The translations under genes were made by a program, and so were the position numbers. Under the pieces are notes generated by a model, which did no database searches, was not told the DNA's origin, and worked only from the letters and a program-made list of their open reading frames with translations. A stretch of DNA of 32,107 bases, taken from positions 1 through 32,107 of the forward strand of contig RPFO01001289.1 in NCBI GenBank assembly GCA_009746045.1. The letters are read 5' to 3'. Positions 9,069 to 18,758 of the stretch are shown here, piece by piece (position 1 is the first letter of the stretch; each line of letters starts with the position of its first letter). This DNA is from Mesostigma viride (taxonomy: Eukaryota > Streptophyta > Mesostigmatophyceae > Mesostigmatales > Mesostigmataceae).

Positions 9069-9969
9069 GGAAACAGGACGGGTCTGCACGGAGCGCCTCG
9101 TCGCCATTCGCGACGAAATTGCTTCGTTGATCTACAGTTTAGAAGTTGCGTACCAGGGCGGGCACGTAACCATCCAGGCGCTTGACTTAGCGCGTGAGAC
9201 GCTGGGCCAACTGGTGGCCATCTGTTTAGGTGGAACCAGATTGTATAATCACTGGGTGGCGACAAGCTCGCTGGGGGAGGGGACCGACGCGTCACACATC
9301 ATACGGGACGCGCAGACGCGCGAGGCCGATAGCCCGTGGGATTCGGCCGAGGTGGTGGCTCAAACGTGTGAGCACCTGGTCAACATTCTGATCCAAGAGG
9401 CGCGTGGTCACGCCGATCACTGGGTGATCACTACGCGTCCGCCGGGGATTTGGTCGACCTTGGACACTCCGAGGTTGCAGAGCAGGCCAGGGGCGACTGG
9501 GCCGACGGTGACAGTCATCACCGGTCGAGACGTCTCCGACGAGGAGTTCCACGATCAGTTCGTGGACCGACCAACGGGCATCATAGCACGGTCGTCACAA
9601 CAGATTGACGAGGGTGACGGCACCAACGAGGGCTACTCAGCTCGGCGTAGAGCAGAGTTAAACATACCCTTTGAGCCGGAACACGATTTCGGTGAGATTG
9701 GTCGGGGGTCGCGGAACGACCGACGAGGTGGTGGTAGTCGCTGGGTCAGAAATCTTCAGTGGTATCGCCGTGGCAGTGCGCCTAGACTGCCGGTAGAGCA
9801 GACAGCAGCCGGGAGGCCGGTGAGCCGTGTGCTAGGTCCTTACAACGCGGAGGAGGTCCGCTCAGTTCCACGCGTGGGGACACCGGTGGCACGCACAGCG
9901 CAGGAGCGTGAGGAGGAGGCAGTAGCTGGAGAGCAGCCAGCGGCTTCTTCAGGCAGCACCAGCGCTTGA
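9064..9969 (+). pseudogene. Element B first ORF, 3' part (about 300 aa, unassigned)
   Basis: Open from the A insertion to TGA at 9967-9969. The protein begins PGETGRVCTERLVAIRDEI, is helical for about 60 residues, then becomes acidic and arginine-rich with a low-complexity end (REEEAVAGEQPAASSG). No catalytic motif or domain was recognised. It is the C-terminal part of the protein starting near 327. The next ORF, zinc-knuckle Gag, starts 53 bases downstream. The DNA is CpG-rich in contrast to the gag-pol that follows. A capsid-like role is conceivable from position, but unproven. Confidence 0.6.
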
Positions 9970-10022
9970 GCCTGTTCTTCCTTGTCTATCGCCTGTTTTG
10001 TTTTGCCATCCCACTGTATATA

Positions 10023-11382
10023 ATGCCTCGTGGCAAACCGGGAGACGGCGACAAGGGCGAGATGGAGGCACCCGGCGGCTGGGGCGAGCCAGGAGCCTCG
10101 ACAAGACAAGGAGCAGCTGGTGGGGGAGGCGATCCCAGCCAGCGACGGCGATGGGGGAAAGAGACCAGGCAGCAAGAGACGGCACGAAGACTCGGTGGAG
10201 GAGGCGCGCAAGGCGCGGGCGCTAGGGGCATCTGATGCAATAACGGTGGCGAATGGGCAACCAGCCGTGGAGAAGCGTAAGAGGGACGCCTCCGCTGACG
10301 GCAATGGTAAGAGGCTTCATGTGGATGTGATCTCCCCTGTGCTTGCTGGCCCAAGTGGCGTTGTTGCTGTGACACCCACTGTGGTGGAGCCGGTGAAAGC
10401 GCTGCCAGGGTCGAGACCTCACATGAGTGCAGTCACTCTTATGAATGGACAAAAGCCTCTTAACCCACCACTAGCACAGGAAGCTCTAGACAAGTGGCTA
10501 GAGGACATGGAGCTGGTTGTGCTCTCCGTGGACCCCACTGTCAACCTAGTGCAAGTGTTTCACTCGTCCACGTGCAACAGGGACTCGTCAGAGCGTGTCA
10601 GGGAAAAGGCTAGGACTGGTGTCAAGGATAAGCTAACCTGGGCACAGTTCCTGGATGGGTTGAGGGAGGATTTCTCTGACAAGGTTCTCAACCTCACCAA
10701 CTACTATAAACATCAGTATGACACCTTTGAGATAGTGGGTCCTGTGGCAGAGGAATGGGCTAGGCTCAACCGTATCAGGGACAAGGGGGCCAAGTATGGC
10801 TTCCTGGTCACAGATAGGGCCTTGGCAGATTATTTCCTGGACCGTATGGGTTTGAGTGTGGATGGGAGGAACAGTGCCCGCATGTTTCTTAACCAGACTG
10901 ATGGCTCCTTGCGTGCTCTGGAGCTTGTAATCCTCAGCATAAGGAAGCCAGATCCTGCCTGCAAAGCTATCCAGTCCCATGGCAGCAATGCCACCTCCGC
11001 TGTGCAGGGCCAAGGTGATGTCCCCGGGTACCCAGCCCGTAATGGGGCAAGGCCCAACAAGCGTAAGCGCTTCAGGCGCCAGAGGCAGGGGGCTCAGGGT
11101 GGCAAGGGTGCAGGTTCCCAAGGAGGGGTTGGGAGCCAGCAAGCTGGTGGTCAGCAGGGTAAGGGTGGCCAAGGGCAAGGCAAGGGCCAAGCTCAAGGCA
11201 ACCAGGGCAAGCAGGGTGGACAGTCTCAGGGAGGCCAGGGGAAGCCTGGCAAGGGTGGGGCTGGGTCTGGGAAGAAGGGTGGAGCATGCTTTGTGTGTGG
11301 CAAGGAAGGTCACTGGCGTCGTGAGTGTCCTGACAGAAAGGCCAAGCCTGCTGGGGCGGGAGGCCAGTCTGGGCAGCAGTGA
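10023..11382 (+). CDS. Element B Gag with CCHC zinc knuckle
   Basis: ATG 10023 gives MPRGKPGDGDKGEMEAPGG; a one-base shift near 10080-10110 joins the main frame, which is open to TGA at 11380. The middle part (about 10420-10960) is helical and resembles retroelement Gag, with ALDKWLEDMELVVLSVDP and FLDGLREDFSDKVLNL. The C-terminal third is a long Gly/Gln/Lys-rich tract, then a knuckle C-x2-C-x4-H-x4-C (11287-11328). It would form particles and bind element RNA. Gag ends at a TGA with a readthrough context, and the next frame is the same, so Gag-Pol would be made by suppression. Confidence 0.8.
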
Positions 11383-11428
11383 CTAGCATCATCCCCTGTA
11401 AATAGTCAATCACCCCTTGGGGAAGGTG
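11380..11428 (+). promoter_or_regulatory. Putative gag-pol stop-codon readthrough signal (TGA CTAG plus 3' stem-loop)
   Basis: The gag stop is CAG-TGA-CTA-G (11380-11386), and pol continues in the same frame with no other stop to 12960. UGA followed by CUA(G) is a known readthrough-promoting context in viral and cellular genes. About 25 bases further, CACCCCTTGGGG...GGTG (11411-11428) can form a small stem-loop. Element A has no stop at the matching place. Confidence 0.6.
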
Positions 11429-12960
11429 TGTTGGATGTACATAAGGATGGGGGTGTGCCCCTTGTGCAGCACCAAGGGTGTAAAGATGTTGTTCTTCCAC
11501 TGGATTGCAATAACAATGCTGCAGCTGAATTCCCTATGCCTCATGCAGGTGGTGGGTCTCCAGCAGGTGCTGGCCTGGAGGGCCAAGGGACCTTGCTGGA
11601 AGGGCCTGGAGCGGTCCAGGGTGCAGGGCCTGGCTTGGGGCGTCAGGATGGCCTGCAGGGAAGCCCTGGAACCTCAGGAGTGGATCATGTGTCCCCACAC
11701 ACGGTTCAGACGTCTCGCCAGGTCAGTACTGACAGAGTGCTGAGCTATGCTGAGGCTGGCCATAGATTGCATCATATGTTTGGGCATTCTGGGCAGGCAG
11801 CAATGTTTGCTTGGAAGCTAGGTAGGGAGCCTTTGTGGGAGGCATGCCAGGCTGCTGCTGAGAACTGTGGTTGCCAGGAGAATGCTGTTCACCCACCTCA
11901 GTCCCATGCTAGGGAGCCTGCTAGGGAGCGTGGCGACATCCAGATGGATATCCAGCATATCAGGGGCTTGTATATATTGGTGGGGGTGGACAGGTTCAGC
12001 AGATACAGGCTGATAGACGTTCTGCCTGGTATGCAGGAGCACCACTTGTTGTTGGGTATGAAGGCCCTGATCCCAGGCTTTGGGGTGTGCAAGAGTGTGC
12101 AGGCAGACTTGCAGTTTGACTGTTTGCTCAAGCATCAGGACCAGCTGCCTTGTAAGCTGGTAGTAGTCCCCAGGGAGAGTCATGGGCAGCAAGGGGCTGT
12201 AGAGAGATCCATACGTGAAGTGAAGACAGTGGTGCTAGCAGCAGAGTCAGTGCCACTTGTGGCATCTGCCTTAGAGAGGGCAGCCTGGTGTAAGGGGATA
12301 GAAGAGCAGCAGCTGAACCACAGGGTTAACTATTACTTTGATGGTGTGGCTGTCTCTCCCCTGGCCCTGCAGTATAGCTTGATGCCTGAGAACGTGGTGC
12401 AGGCCAGTCTTAGGAAGGCAGATAGGTTATTTGCCCAGCTGAGACGTAAGGACAAGAACTGGAATGTGCTGAGGCCTCAGGTGGGGCTGAAGGTCAGGAT
12501 GTGGAAGGAACCATCTATTCCAGGCAAGCGGGGGAAGTGGCAGGATGGGGTTGTCACTCGTGTGGAAGAAGCTAACAGATCTTGCCTGGTGGCTTTGGAA
12601 AAGGATCCAAGGCACGTGTACAGGTTGTCCTGGGCTCATGTCAAGGAAAGAAGGCCACATGCAATCTGGCCTGCAGACGGGCCAGGCCCTCCCAGCTGGG
12701 TTGAGGAGCCAGGCCAGAGCCAGGCAGCAGCAGCTAACAATCCTCTGTGGTGGATGATGGTCTGTCCCTGCTGGAAGATGACGAGCAGGAGGAGGCTGCT
12801 GAAGCAACTGTCACAAGGCCAGAGGGGACGGGGCAGCCACCTAAGGCCCGGGGGCCTCTCATGGCGGACGTCATCCGAGCACTCATGCGCAGCAAACATG
12901 ATCCCAAGGTATCCAAGCTCACGGGGTGGGGGTCGTGCTGGGCAGCTACAATGGAGGTAG
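11383..12960 (+). CDS. Element B integrase region of Pol
   Basis: In frame with gag through the TGA. After a variable linker, integrase starts with HRLHHMFGHSG and a cysteine pair (ENCGC), then catalytic Asp 11947 (QMDIQ), Asp 12106 (QADLQF) and Glu 12202 (AVERSIREVK). The 53-residue spacing between the two Asp is the same as in element A. The part after integrase (about 12430-12660) is basic and may bind DNA. A single-base break near 12740 leads to the protease frame, so the last 200 bases of this ORF are probably out of frame. Confidence 0.83.
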   Translation, partial: LASSPVNSQSPLGEGVLDVHKDGGVPLVQHQGCKDVVLPLDCNNNAAAEFPMPHAGGGSPAGAGLEGQGTLLEGPGAVQGAGPGLGRQDGLQGSPGTSGVDHVSPHTVQTSRQVSTDRVLSYAEAGHRLHHMFGHSGQAAMFAWKLGREPLWEACQAAAENCGCQENAVHPPQSHAREPARERGDIQMDIQHIRGLYILVGVDRFSRYRLIDVLPGMQEHHLLLGMKALIPGFGVCKSVQADLQFDCLLKHQDQLPCKLVVVPRESHGQQGAVERSIREVKTVVLAAESVPLVASALERAAWCKGIEEQQLNHRVNYYFDGVAVSPLALQYSLMPENVVQASLRKADRLFAQLRRKDKNWNVLRPQVGLKVRMWKEPSIPGKRGKWQDGVVTRVEEANRSCLVALEKDPRHVYRLSWAHVKERRPHAIWPADGPGPPSWVEEPGQSQAAAANNPLWWMMVCPCWKMTSRRRLLKQLSQGQRGRGSHLRPGGLSWRTSSEHSCAANMIPRYPSSRGGGRAGQLQWR

Positions 12961-13502
12961 ATACCAACTCACAGGTGTCTGTCATCAGGGAAGAGGATGC
13001 TGTAGGCTTACAGATGTCCCATCCCAGTTGCCTTGCTGTGTCTGATTTCTCAGGAAAGGTGTCCATGAAGATCCTTGGGGAAGTGAGTGTGCCTATCTTA
13101 GGGGTGCCCACCACGTTCTGTGTGGTAGAGGGCTATAAGGGGCCTGCCATTCTGGGACAGAACTTCTTGTGCATGCCAGGGGTTACTTTGACCTCTGATG
13201 AGTTGGCACTAGAAGGCAGGGGCAGCCTCCCCCTTGAAAGATATCACTATTCCCAGGGTCTTGCAGTGGCGGTGAAGGCTGTTAGGAGTCAGCCAGCTGA
13301 GGGTCCTCAGAGTCAGGAGCCCATAGCTGAGGACTTGTTGATAATCCCAACCACCTTTGATCCAAGGCAGTTAGGGGTAAACAGGTACCAGATAGCTGCT
13401 CACAGTCCTATTCCCTGGCGCCAGCTAGTCGAGATGATGCAAGCCCCAAGATGGCTAAGGCATGGACTCTTGGCTTTGTTGCTTCTGGGCATGAGTGGAT
13501 AG
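12747..13502 (+). CDS. Element B aspartic protease region of Pol
   Basis: Protease-like core: MEVDTNSQVSVI (Asp codon at 12960), then the hydrophobic KILGEVSVPILGVP stretch and AILGQNFL, closely parallel to element A (VDTQAQVSII ... ALLGDPFL). The usual retropepsin D-S/T-G has Asn in place of Gly. It lies between integrase and RT, whereas the copia norm is Gag-protease-integrase. The C-terminal end beyond about 13455 is out of frame; RT continues in the 13451 frame after a single-base break at TGG-CTAAGG. Confidence 0.78.
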   Translation: MVDDGLSLLEDDEQEEAAEATVTRPEGTGQPPKARGPLMADVIRALMRSKHDPKVSKLTGWGSCWAATMEVDTNSQVSVIREEDAVGLQMSHPSCLAVSDFSGKVSMKILGEVSVPILGVPTTFCVVEGYKGPAILGQNFLCMPGVTLTSDELALEGRGSLPLERYHYSQGLAVAVKAVRSQPAEGPQSQEPIAEDLLIIPTTFDPRQLGVNRYQIAAHSPIPWRQLVEMMQAPRWLRHGLLALLLLGMSG

Positions 13503-14951
13503 TTTCCAACTGTGCAGAACCTGTGGATGAGCTGCCAGAAGTTCACCAGCTGCTCAGATTGATGTTTGTCCTCAAGCTCAAGGAGGTTGATGGTGTCCAG
13601 GTGCCACATGTCAGACCAGTTGTAACCGAGTATCATGGCACTGGCCAGTTGTTAGATGAGGAGCTCTATACTCCAGGGATGCTGCATGACACGTGGAGGA
13701 TTCTGCTGTGTATATTTCTGTCTTTTCTGGTTAAGGGTGTGCCCTATAGCTCTGTGCTGATTGATTTCAAGAGGGCTTTTCTCAAGGGTGACCAAGATCA
13801 GGCTAGGCAGACTTGGAGAGATATCCCTCCTTTCTTTGTGACTGTACCTGCTGTATGGAGAGCAGAGATAAAGGCCAGGTACCTGAGAATTCTGAAAGGG
13901 TTGGAAGGTCTCAGGTCCAGTCCCATTATCTGGAGAAAGAGCCTAGAGAAATTCTTGAAGAATACTTGTGGGTTCTGTGTCTCCAGTGGATCCCTGTTTG
14001 TTCCAAGGGTCCTACAATGGCCTTCCTGTCTTTGCCTCACTGCATGGTGATGACCTGCATCTCATAGGTCCACCAGACTGGGTTGAGGCTGTCTTGGCTA
14101 AGATCCAGAAGCGGTTTGAGCTGGGTAAGATACAGCACATGGTGGAGAATGAGCCTATGGTCTTCTGTGGCATGCAGGCTACGTTGTTCCAAGCCAAGGG
14201 CTCGTGGTTCATCAGGATGGAGGGTGGTAAGGACTACCCACAGCAGATTGTAGATGCATTGCAGGAGCCCATCACGCAGGCTAGGTGTGCTACCATCAGG
14301 GGCATGCTGGCATGGCTTGCAAGTATATGTGCCCCTGACTTGCTGGTTCTGAGTCGACTTACTGATTCCCAGCTGGTTGAGGTGGGTGCTGAGAGTGTGG
14401 TGCAGGCTGTCATGATGTCTCCCCCTCTCATACTGGGTCCTGTGGATTTGTACAAGCCCCTTGACATGGTTCTCTATGTGGACAGTTCTATGGATAATAG
14501 GAAGGTCACAGAGGTCAGGGGCAGGGCAGCAGCATTAGTTACCCTGGAGCAAGATCACACCTCACTTGTTACCTGGTACAGTCGGTTGCAGAACAGGGTT
14601 ACACCCAGCAGTGATATTGCTGAGTGCAGGGCAATCTGTGAAGGGCTGCATACTGCTCTTTACTTGAGGGAGCTCTTCTACCAGCTATGTCAAGTGGCTT
14701 CCTGTAGGTTGCAGCTGCACACACTGGTGAGGACTGATAGCATGGGCATGGTGCAATTTGTGCACAGGCAGCTGGCCAGGAGCAGGGACCTTGACTACTT
14801 GTTGCTCAAGGAGATGTCCTACCTAGCTCACATTGAACATGTGCCTGGTGTGGACAACCCTGCAGATGCCCTCACCAAGCTGGAGGAGAAGGCGGAGAGG
14901 CAGTACCCCCTGCTCCGTGGGCTCATGGACCCCTTACACGGGCGGCCATAG
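13451..14951 (+). CDS. Element B reverse transcriptase-RNase H, in two or three frames
   Basis: The first segment (13451 to about 13960) holds RT motif A DFKRAFLKG and the LEGLRSSPIIW block. After two single-base breaks near 13945-13970, the frame starting GSVSPVDPCLFQG carries the catalytic box LHGDDLHLIG (HGDD at 14043-14054). RNase H has VDSSMDNRK, ECRAICEGLH, VRTDSMGMV and GVDNPADALTK, so the acidic residues are kept. Stop TAG at 14949. HGDD replaces YVDD as in element A, so this is a clade trait. Confidence 0.85.
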
Positions 14952-15962
14952 AGACCAGGCCTTGCTTCAGCTTGGGTGCCCCAGTGGGCTGCTTGACCAA
15001 AGTACCAAGTGGTGACTGGTGCTTACTGGTTGACAGCCGGTCCTTCAGGGTTAGGTACACCCTCCTGGACAGGAGTTGGTGTGGAATGTCACTCCTACCA
15101 GCTGAGAATCATGCCTGGCCCTCCCCATGGGGTTCAGAAGAGTCGCCAGGACTTAAGTCGACGCCTTTGGCCTCAAACAGTTAGGCCATGCAAGGGCAAC
15201 CCGAATGTTGGTTCTTACAGGTTGCTGTACATATGTTTTCTAGTGCTTGTTTCCAACCTGTTGCTAATAAAGAACCTGGTTGTGTGACCATGTGGAACAT
15301 GGTTGCCAGGGGGCCACATTCTGGGTTATATAATGCTTGAATAAAACATAATCATGTCATGTCATTCTCATGTTGTTCTCATGGTTGTAATGTTTCTCTT
15401 GTGTAAAGTTCCAGGTCACCTATAAATCTGGAGGTTGGGGTGGGGTTCAATTCCCCAGCAGAGCCACAGCCTGGCATGAGTGATTCCTGGGCTTAACACC
15501 CAGTGAAGACATGGGCTCCCCAATAAGGCAGTATTTGTATAGGTGCTACCTCAGTCTCTTTGAGCATAAAAGGGAAAGGCTGGCCAAGGCGGGCGCCATA
15601 AGAACGGGCGCCTGTGATAACTGTGAAAGATCAGGAACTCACAATAGTACGTTCTTGGCATCCTGTAATCCCAGCCATTGGACTAGGTAATGTGCCTTGA
15701 CTTTAATCTAGCACCAAGTTCCCAAGGAAAGGTTGGGAGCTGACCAAGGGGTCAGGGGATAACCTGGGGTGACCTCTGATTCACTGGCCAGTACACCTAG
15801 CCTGGTCCAAGGGCAGATATGTTGTTAACCCAAAGGAGGCAGGAACCTGGGCCCTCAAAGGTCTGATCAACCTCAAGGGATCAAGCGGTCTGTGGCTGAG
15901 TGGGCACAAGCAAGGTTAAGTTTGTTTCAAGCTGGTCCAGCTCCAAAAGAAGAAAGGGTTGG
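14952..15962 (+). other. 3' untranslated region of element B
   Basis: About 1 kb without a credible gene. It holds AATAAA at 15266-15271, CAATAGTACG at 15642-15651 (exact complement of the 10 bases just after the 5' LTR at 296-305), a stretch CAGGAACTCACA (15632-15643) that also occurs near the LTR end, and the purine tract AAAAGAAGAAAGGGTTGG (15945-15962) abutting the 3' LTR. Confidence 0.7.
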
Positions 15963-16610
15963 AGTTAGCATTTTGGGCAACCAATATGCTAAGTGGACGC
16001 AGTTTGGAAAGACCTTTCCAACGCCGTGCTGACCGCCTGAAACAGACAAGGGACAAGAAAGATATGAGGTCCCGAAGTCCTAGCCGTCCGTGGCCGACTA
16101 AGGTGCAGTCCTCTGGTATAGTGGACAGGACACGTGGCAGGCCGTGCCTGCACAGGCTTAGCCTGACTATCACGTGACTGTGGTCCACGTAGACCAGAGG
16201 AGCAGCAGCCTGTGACTGGTGGACTACAGGAACTGGCACAGGTCTGCAAGGATACTAGGCCTTGCAGGCTTGTGACAGGTCCTGTACTTCCTAGGTTGCA
16301 GAGTCTAGGCAAATCCAGTTCGTCCTGGCTCTGCACTGATGCCAGTGGACGTTGAGGATTTGCTTGCATGCCTGCACGTGCCTCGTCACGCCGATGGGAA
16401 CGAGGAACAACGCAAAGGATATAGCTTGGTCATGGGGGATGACCAGCTATCTTGGCAAGCACGAACCGAGGCTCCCACATTGGACGTGGAACCGCTCACC
16501 GTGGTCGTGGCTTGGTGCACGGGTTAAAAGGTTGCTGCCTTGCAACTTTGGCTCATCCCGTTGTGTGGCGTGAGAGACCAGGAACTCACAGTTCTGGCTG
16601 CTCACTAACT
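15963..16610 (+). repeat. 3' LTR of element B
   Basis: 648 bp with perfect 6-bp inverted ends AGTTAG...CTAACT. The right 295 bp match the window's first 295 bp. A polypurine tract lies directly upstream. The start AGTTAG is shared with element A, although the two LTR bodies differ. The right flank starts GCCAT; the matching left duplication would be outside the window. Confidence 0.88.
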
Positions 16611-17169
16611 GCCATGCCTTGGCCTGGATGTGGAAGGCTGTCTGCGACATGGGCTGACTAATTCGATCTGTACAAAGGGTTTCCTGCTCGCCCGAATTTT
16701 CCTTGGATGACCCGGTTGTTTATAAGGGTCAGTGGCTATTAATTAGCGGTCCGAGAAAATTAATTGTAGGTTTTATACGACTTCACTTGCAAAGATTCGT
16801 GTTTGGTTGCACCAGCTGAGGTTAGGTGGGGACCTGTAGGGTCGGCTGGTTGCTTACCGAATCTTTGGCTGATTTGGGTTATTTGGTGAGTCGTGATTAA
16901 TTATTGTATAGTGGATTCGGACCGGCCCAAGGGGTCGATGGGTGCGTTTTATGTTTGTCAGTCTTGGGAACCTTGTACAACTACCTGTACGGTTAACGCA
17001 CTAGCCTGGGGGTGCGTGGCCACGCTGTTTGTAGTGGCGTTTTCAGCACTGTTCAGGCCGGTGTGTGACGCATGCCGGTGTTAATTAATTTAGGATGATG
17101 TCAGCTTGTGTGTCGGCGGGCCATGCCTTAAGCAAGCTAGGCAGGCAATGATCCGCAATTGTTTCTTTC
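16611..17169. repeat. Repeat module R, copy 1
   Basis: 559 bp, nearly identical to 18184-18743 (a 1-bp indel near 16781 and a few substitutions). It starts directly at the edge of element B with GCCATGCC. It is rich in TTAATTAA-type stretches and has no convincing ORF; a 63-codon frame occurs in both copies but resembles no family. Confidence 0.9.
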
Positions 17170-18003
17170 ACAATGGCGGCAATGGCCGCCTGTGCAAAAT
17201 TGCACATTCTAGCGCGGGTTGCATCTGTCTTGTAGCCGAGGCAGATGGTGGCACAACCGCTAAGTTGTTCGACCAAGCATAGTATAGTTGGTCGTGCAAC
17301 GGAAAGAAAATTTAAATTTACCCCCATGTCGTTTTCCCCGGCTGCGGGTCTTTTTGACATGGGCGAAGGATGGGGCGCTACTCCGGCGGTTTGGCCAGCT
17401 TCGGCGGAGCTGTTTATAAGTTTCTAAAACAGCTCTAGTGTCACATCGCAGGCTTGCCACCTTGCGATGGTGCGTGGGACGTGACCTGGACTCAAAAGGT
17501 CCTGAACCAGGTTCCTGTCAGCAACGGCCTGTTTTTTCATAAATTATTTTTTGTGGCGGCAGGTCAGTTGTCCAGCTGCCCCTGCCGAGGAGGGGTGGTT
17601 GGGGACAGTAGGAGCCGCGCGAGAGTTGCGCTCCGAAGCTAGAAATTTCCCTATTGCGAGACTCGAGTTGGGGAGGGCGTCTCAGGGAGGCGAGGCTACG
17701 CCAAACCTTTGTCGTTCCTTTTCATCTCAGCACCTGCTGCGCGGCTCAGTCTATTATGGTGTCGTAAAACCTCTTTCCTTTTTGGACGGTTCCGGAATTG
17801 CGAAATGCTGGCTCTTTTTGAGGGCTTGCTTTTGGGGTGGTCACCGGCTTGTGTCGCATTGTAACCAGCGGGCCCCTGCGGGGGTTAATATAGCCTAGCG
17901 CGGGCTGAGTCGCCATTTAAGATGTTGCGACACGCTCTTTCGCGCACGGTGGTTATGAGTTTAATCGGCGCAATGGGGTTGGCGCCAGGGGGGGGTAATT
18001 GGG
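17170..18003. other. Non-coding segment between repeat modules
   Basis: 834 bp present in the first R...S unit and absent from the second. I see no gene, RNA or transposon signature; short ORFs here have no family features. Confidence 0.6.
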
Positions 18004-18133
18004 TGGAGGCTTCTTGCTTCCGCGTGCGGATTGAGAAACCTTAAGGCCACTGTTAACTGCTGCATTTGTGGCAGGGCTCCACTTATTGTATTCAATCAAA
18101 TGCTGGTCTTCTTGGGAGCTGAGTGATCTTAAT
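18004..18133. repeat. Repeat module S1, copy 1 (130 bp)
   Basis: Identical by eye to 18759-18888, from TGGAGGCTTCTTGC to GTGATCTTAAT. Together with R it forms a unit present twice in direct orientation. Confidence 0.9.
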
Positions 18134-18183
18134 CGGTTTTCTCTGAATATAGTTTAATTAACGCATGCGAGAAAGATAAGGCC

Positions 18184-18743
18184 GCCATGCCTTGGCCTGG
18201 ATGTGGAAGGCTGTCTGCGACATGGGCTGACTAATTCGATCTGTACAAAGGGTTTCCTGCTCGCCCGAATTTTCCTTGGATGACCCGGTTGTTTATAAGG
18301 GTCAGTGGCTATTAATTAGCGGTCCGAGAAAATTAATTGTAGGTTTTATACGACTTACACTTGCAAAGATTCGTGTTTGGTTGCACCAGCTGAGGTTAGG
18401 TGGGGACCTGTAGGGTCGGCTGGTTGCTTACCGAATCTTTGGCTGATTTGGGTTATTTAGTGAGTCGTGATTAATTATTGTATAGTGGATTCGGACCGGC
18501 CCAAGGGGTCGATGGGCGCGTTTTATGTTTGTCAGTCTTGGGAACCTTGTACAACTACCTGTACGGTTAACGCACTAGCCTGGGGGTGCGTGGCCACGCT
18601 GTTTGTAGTGGCGTTTTCAGCACTGTTCAGGCCGGTGTGTGACGCATGCCGGTGTTAATTAATTTAGGATGATGTCAGCTTGTGTGTCGGCGGGCCATGC
18701 CTTAAGCAAGCTAGGCAGGCAATGATCCGCAATTGTTTCTTTC
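18184..18743. repeat. Repeat module R, copy 2
   Basis: 560 bp copy of 16611-17169, 51 bp after the first 130-bp module. Only 15 bp of pyrimidine-rich sequence (CCCTCCCTCCCACCC) separate it from the next 130-bp module. Confidence 0.9.
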
Positions 18744-18758
18744 CCCTCCCTCCCACCC

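Larger units (their letters stand above)
1..16610 (+). mobile_element. Ty1/copia-like LTR retrotransposon B, interrupted by element A
   Basis: The element runs from a 5' LTR cut by the window edge to a 3' LTR ending at 16610. In order it holds a first ORF (327-568 joined to 9064-9969), Gag with a zinc knuckle, a TGA readthrough site, integrase, aspartic protease, RT and RNase H. A second copia-like element (574-9063) is inserted in the first ORF. The order of RT and integrase is copia type, but protease lies after integrase. The visible LTR parts differ at about four positions in 295 bp, so B is older than A, as nesting requires. Boundaries are firm on the right and open on the left. Confidence 0.87.

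Noticed and set aside
9998-10022. TATATAA near 10018 as a promoter for Gag of element B
   Set aside because: It overlaps the start codon region and lies between two co-directional ORFs of one element; no independent evidence for an internal promoter.
15441-15457. tRNA T-arm-like TGGGGTTCAATTCCCCA
   Set aside because: Looks like a Pol III box B, but no matching acceptor stem, anticodon arm or box A could be found upstream.
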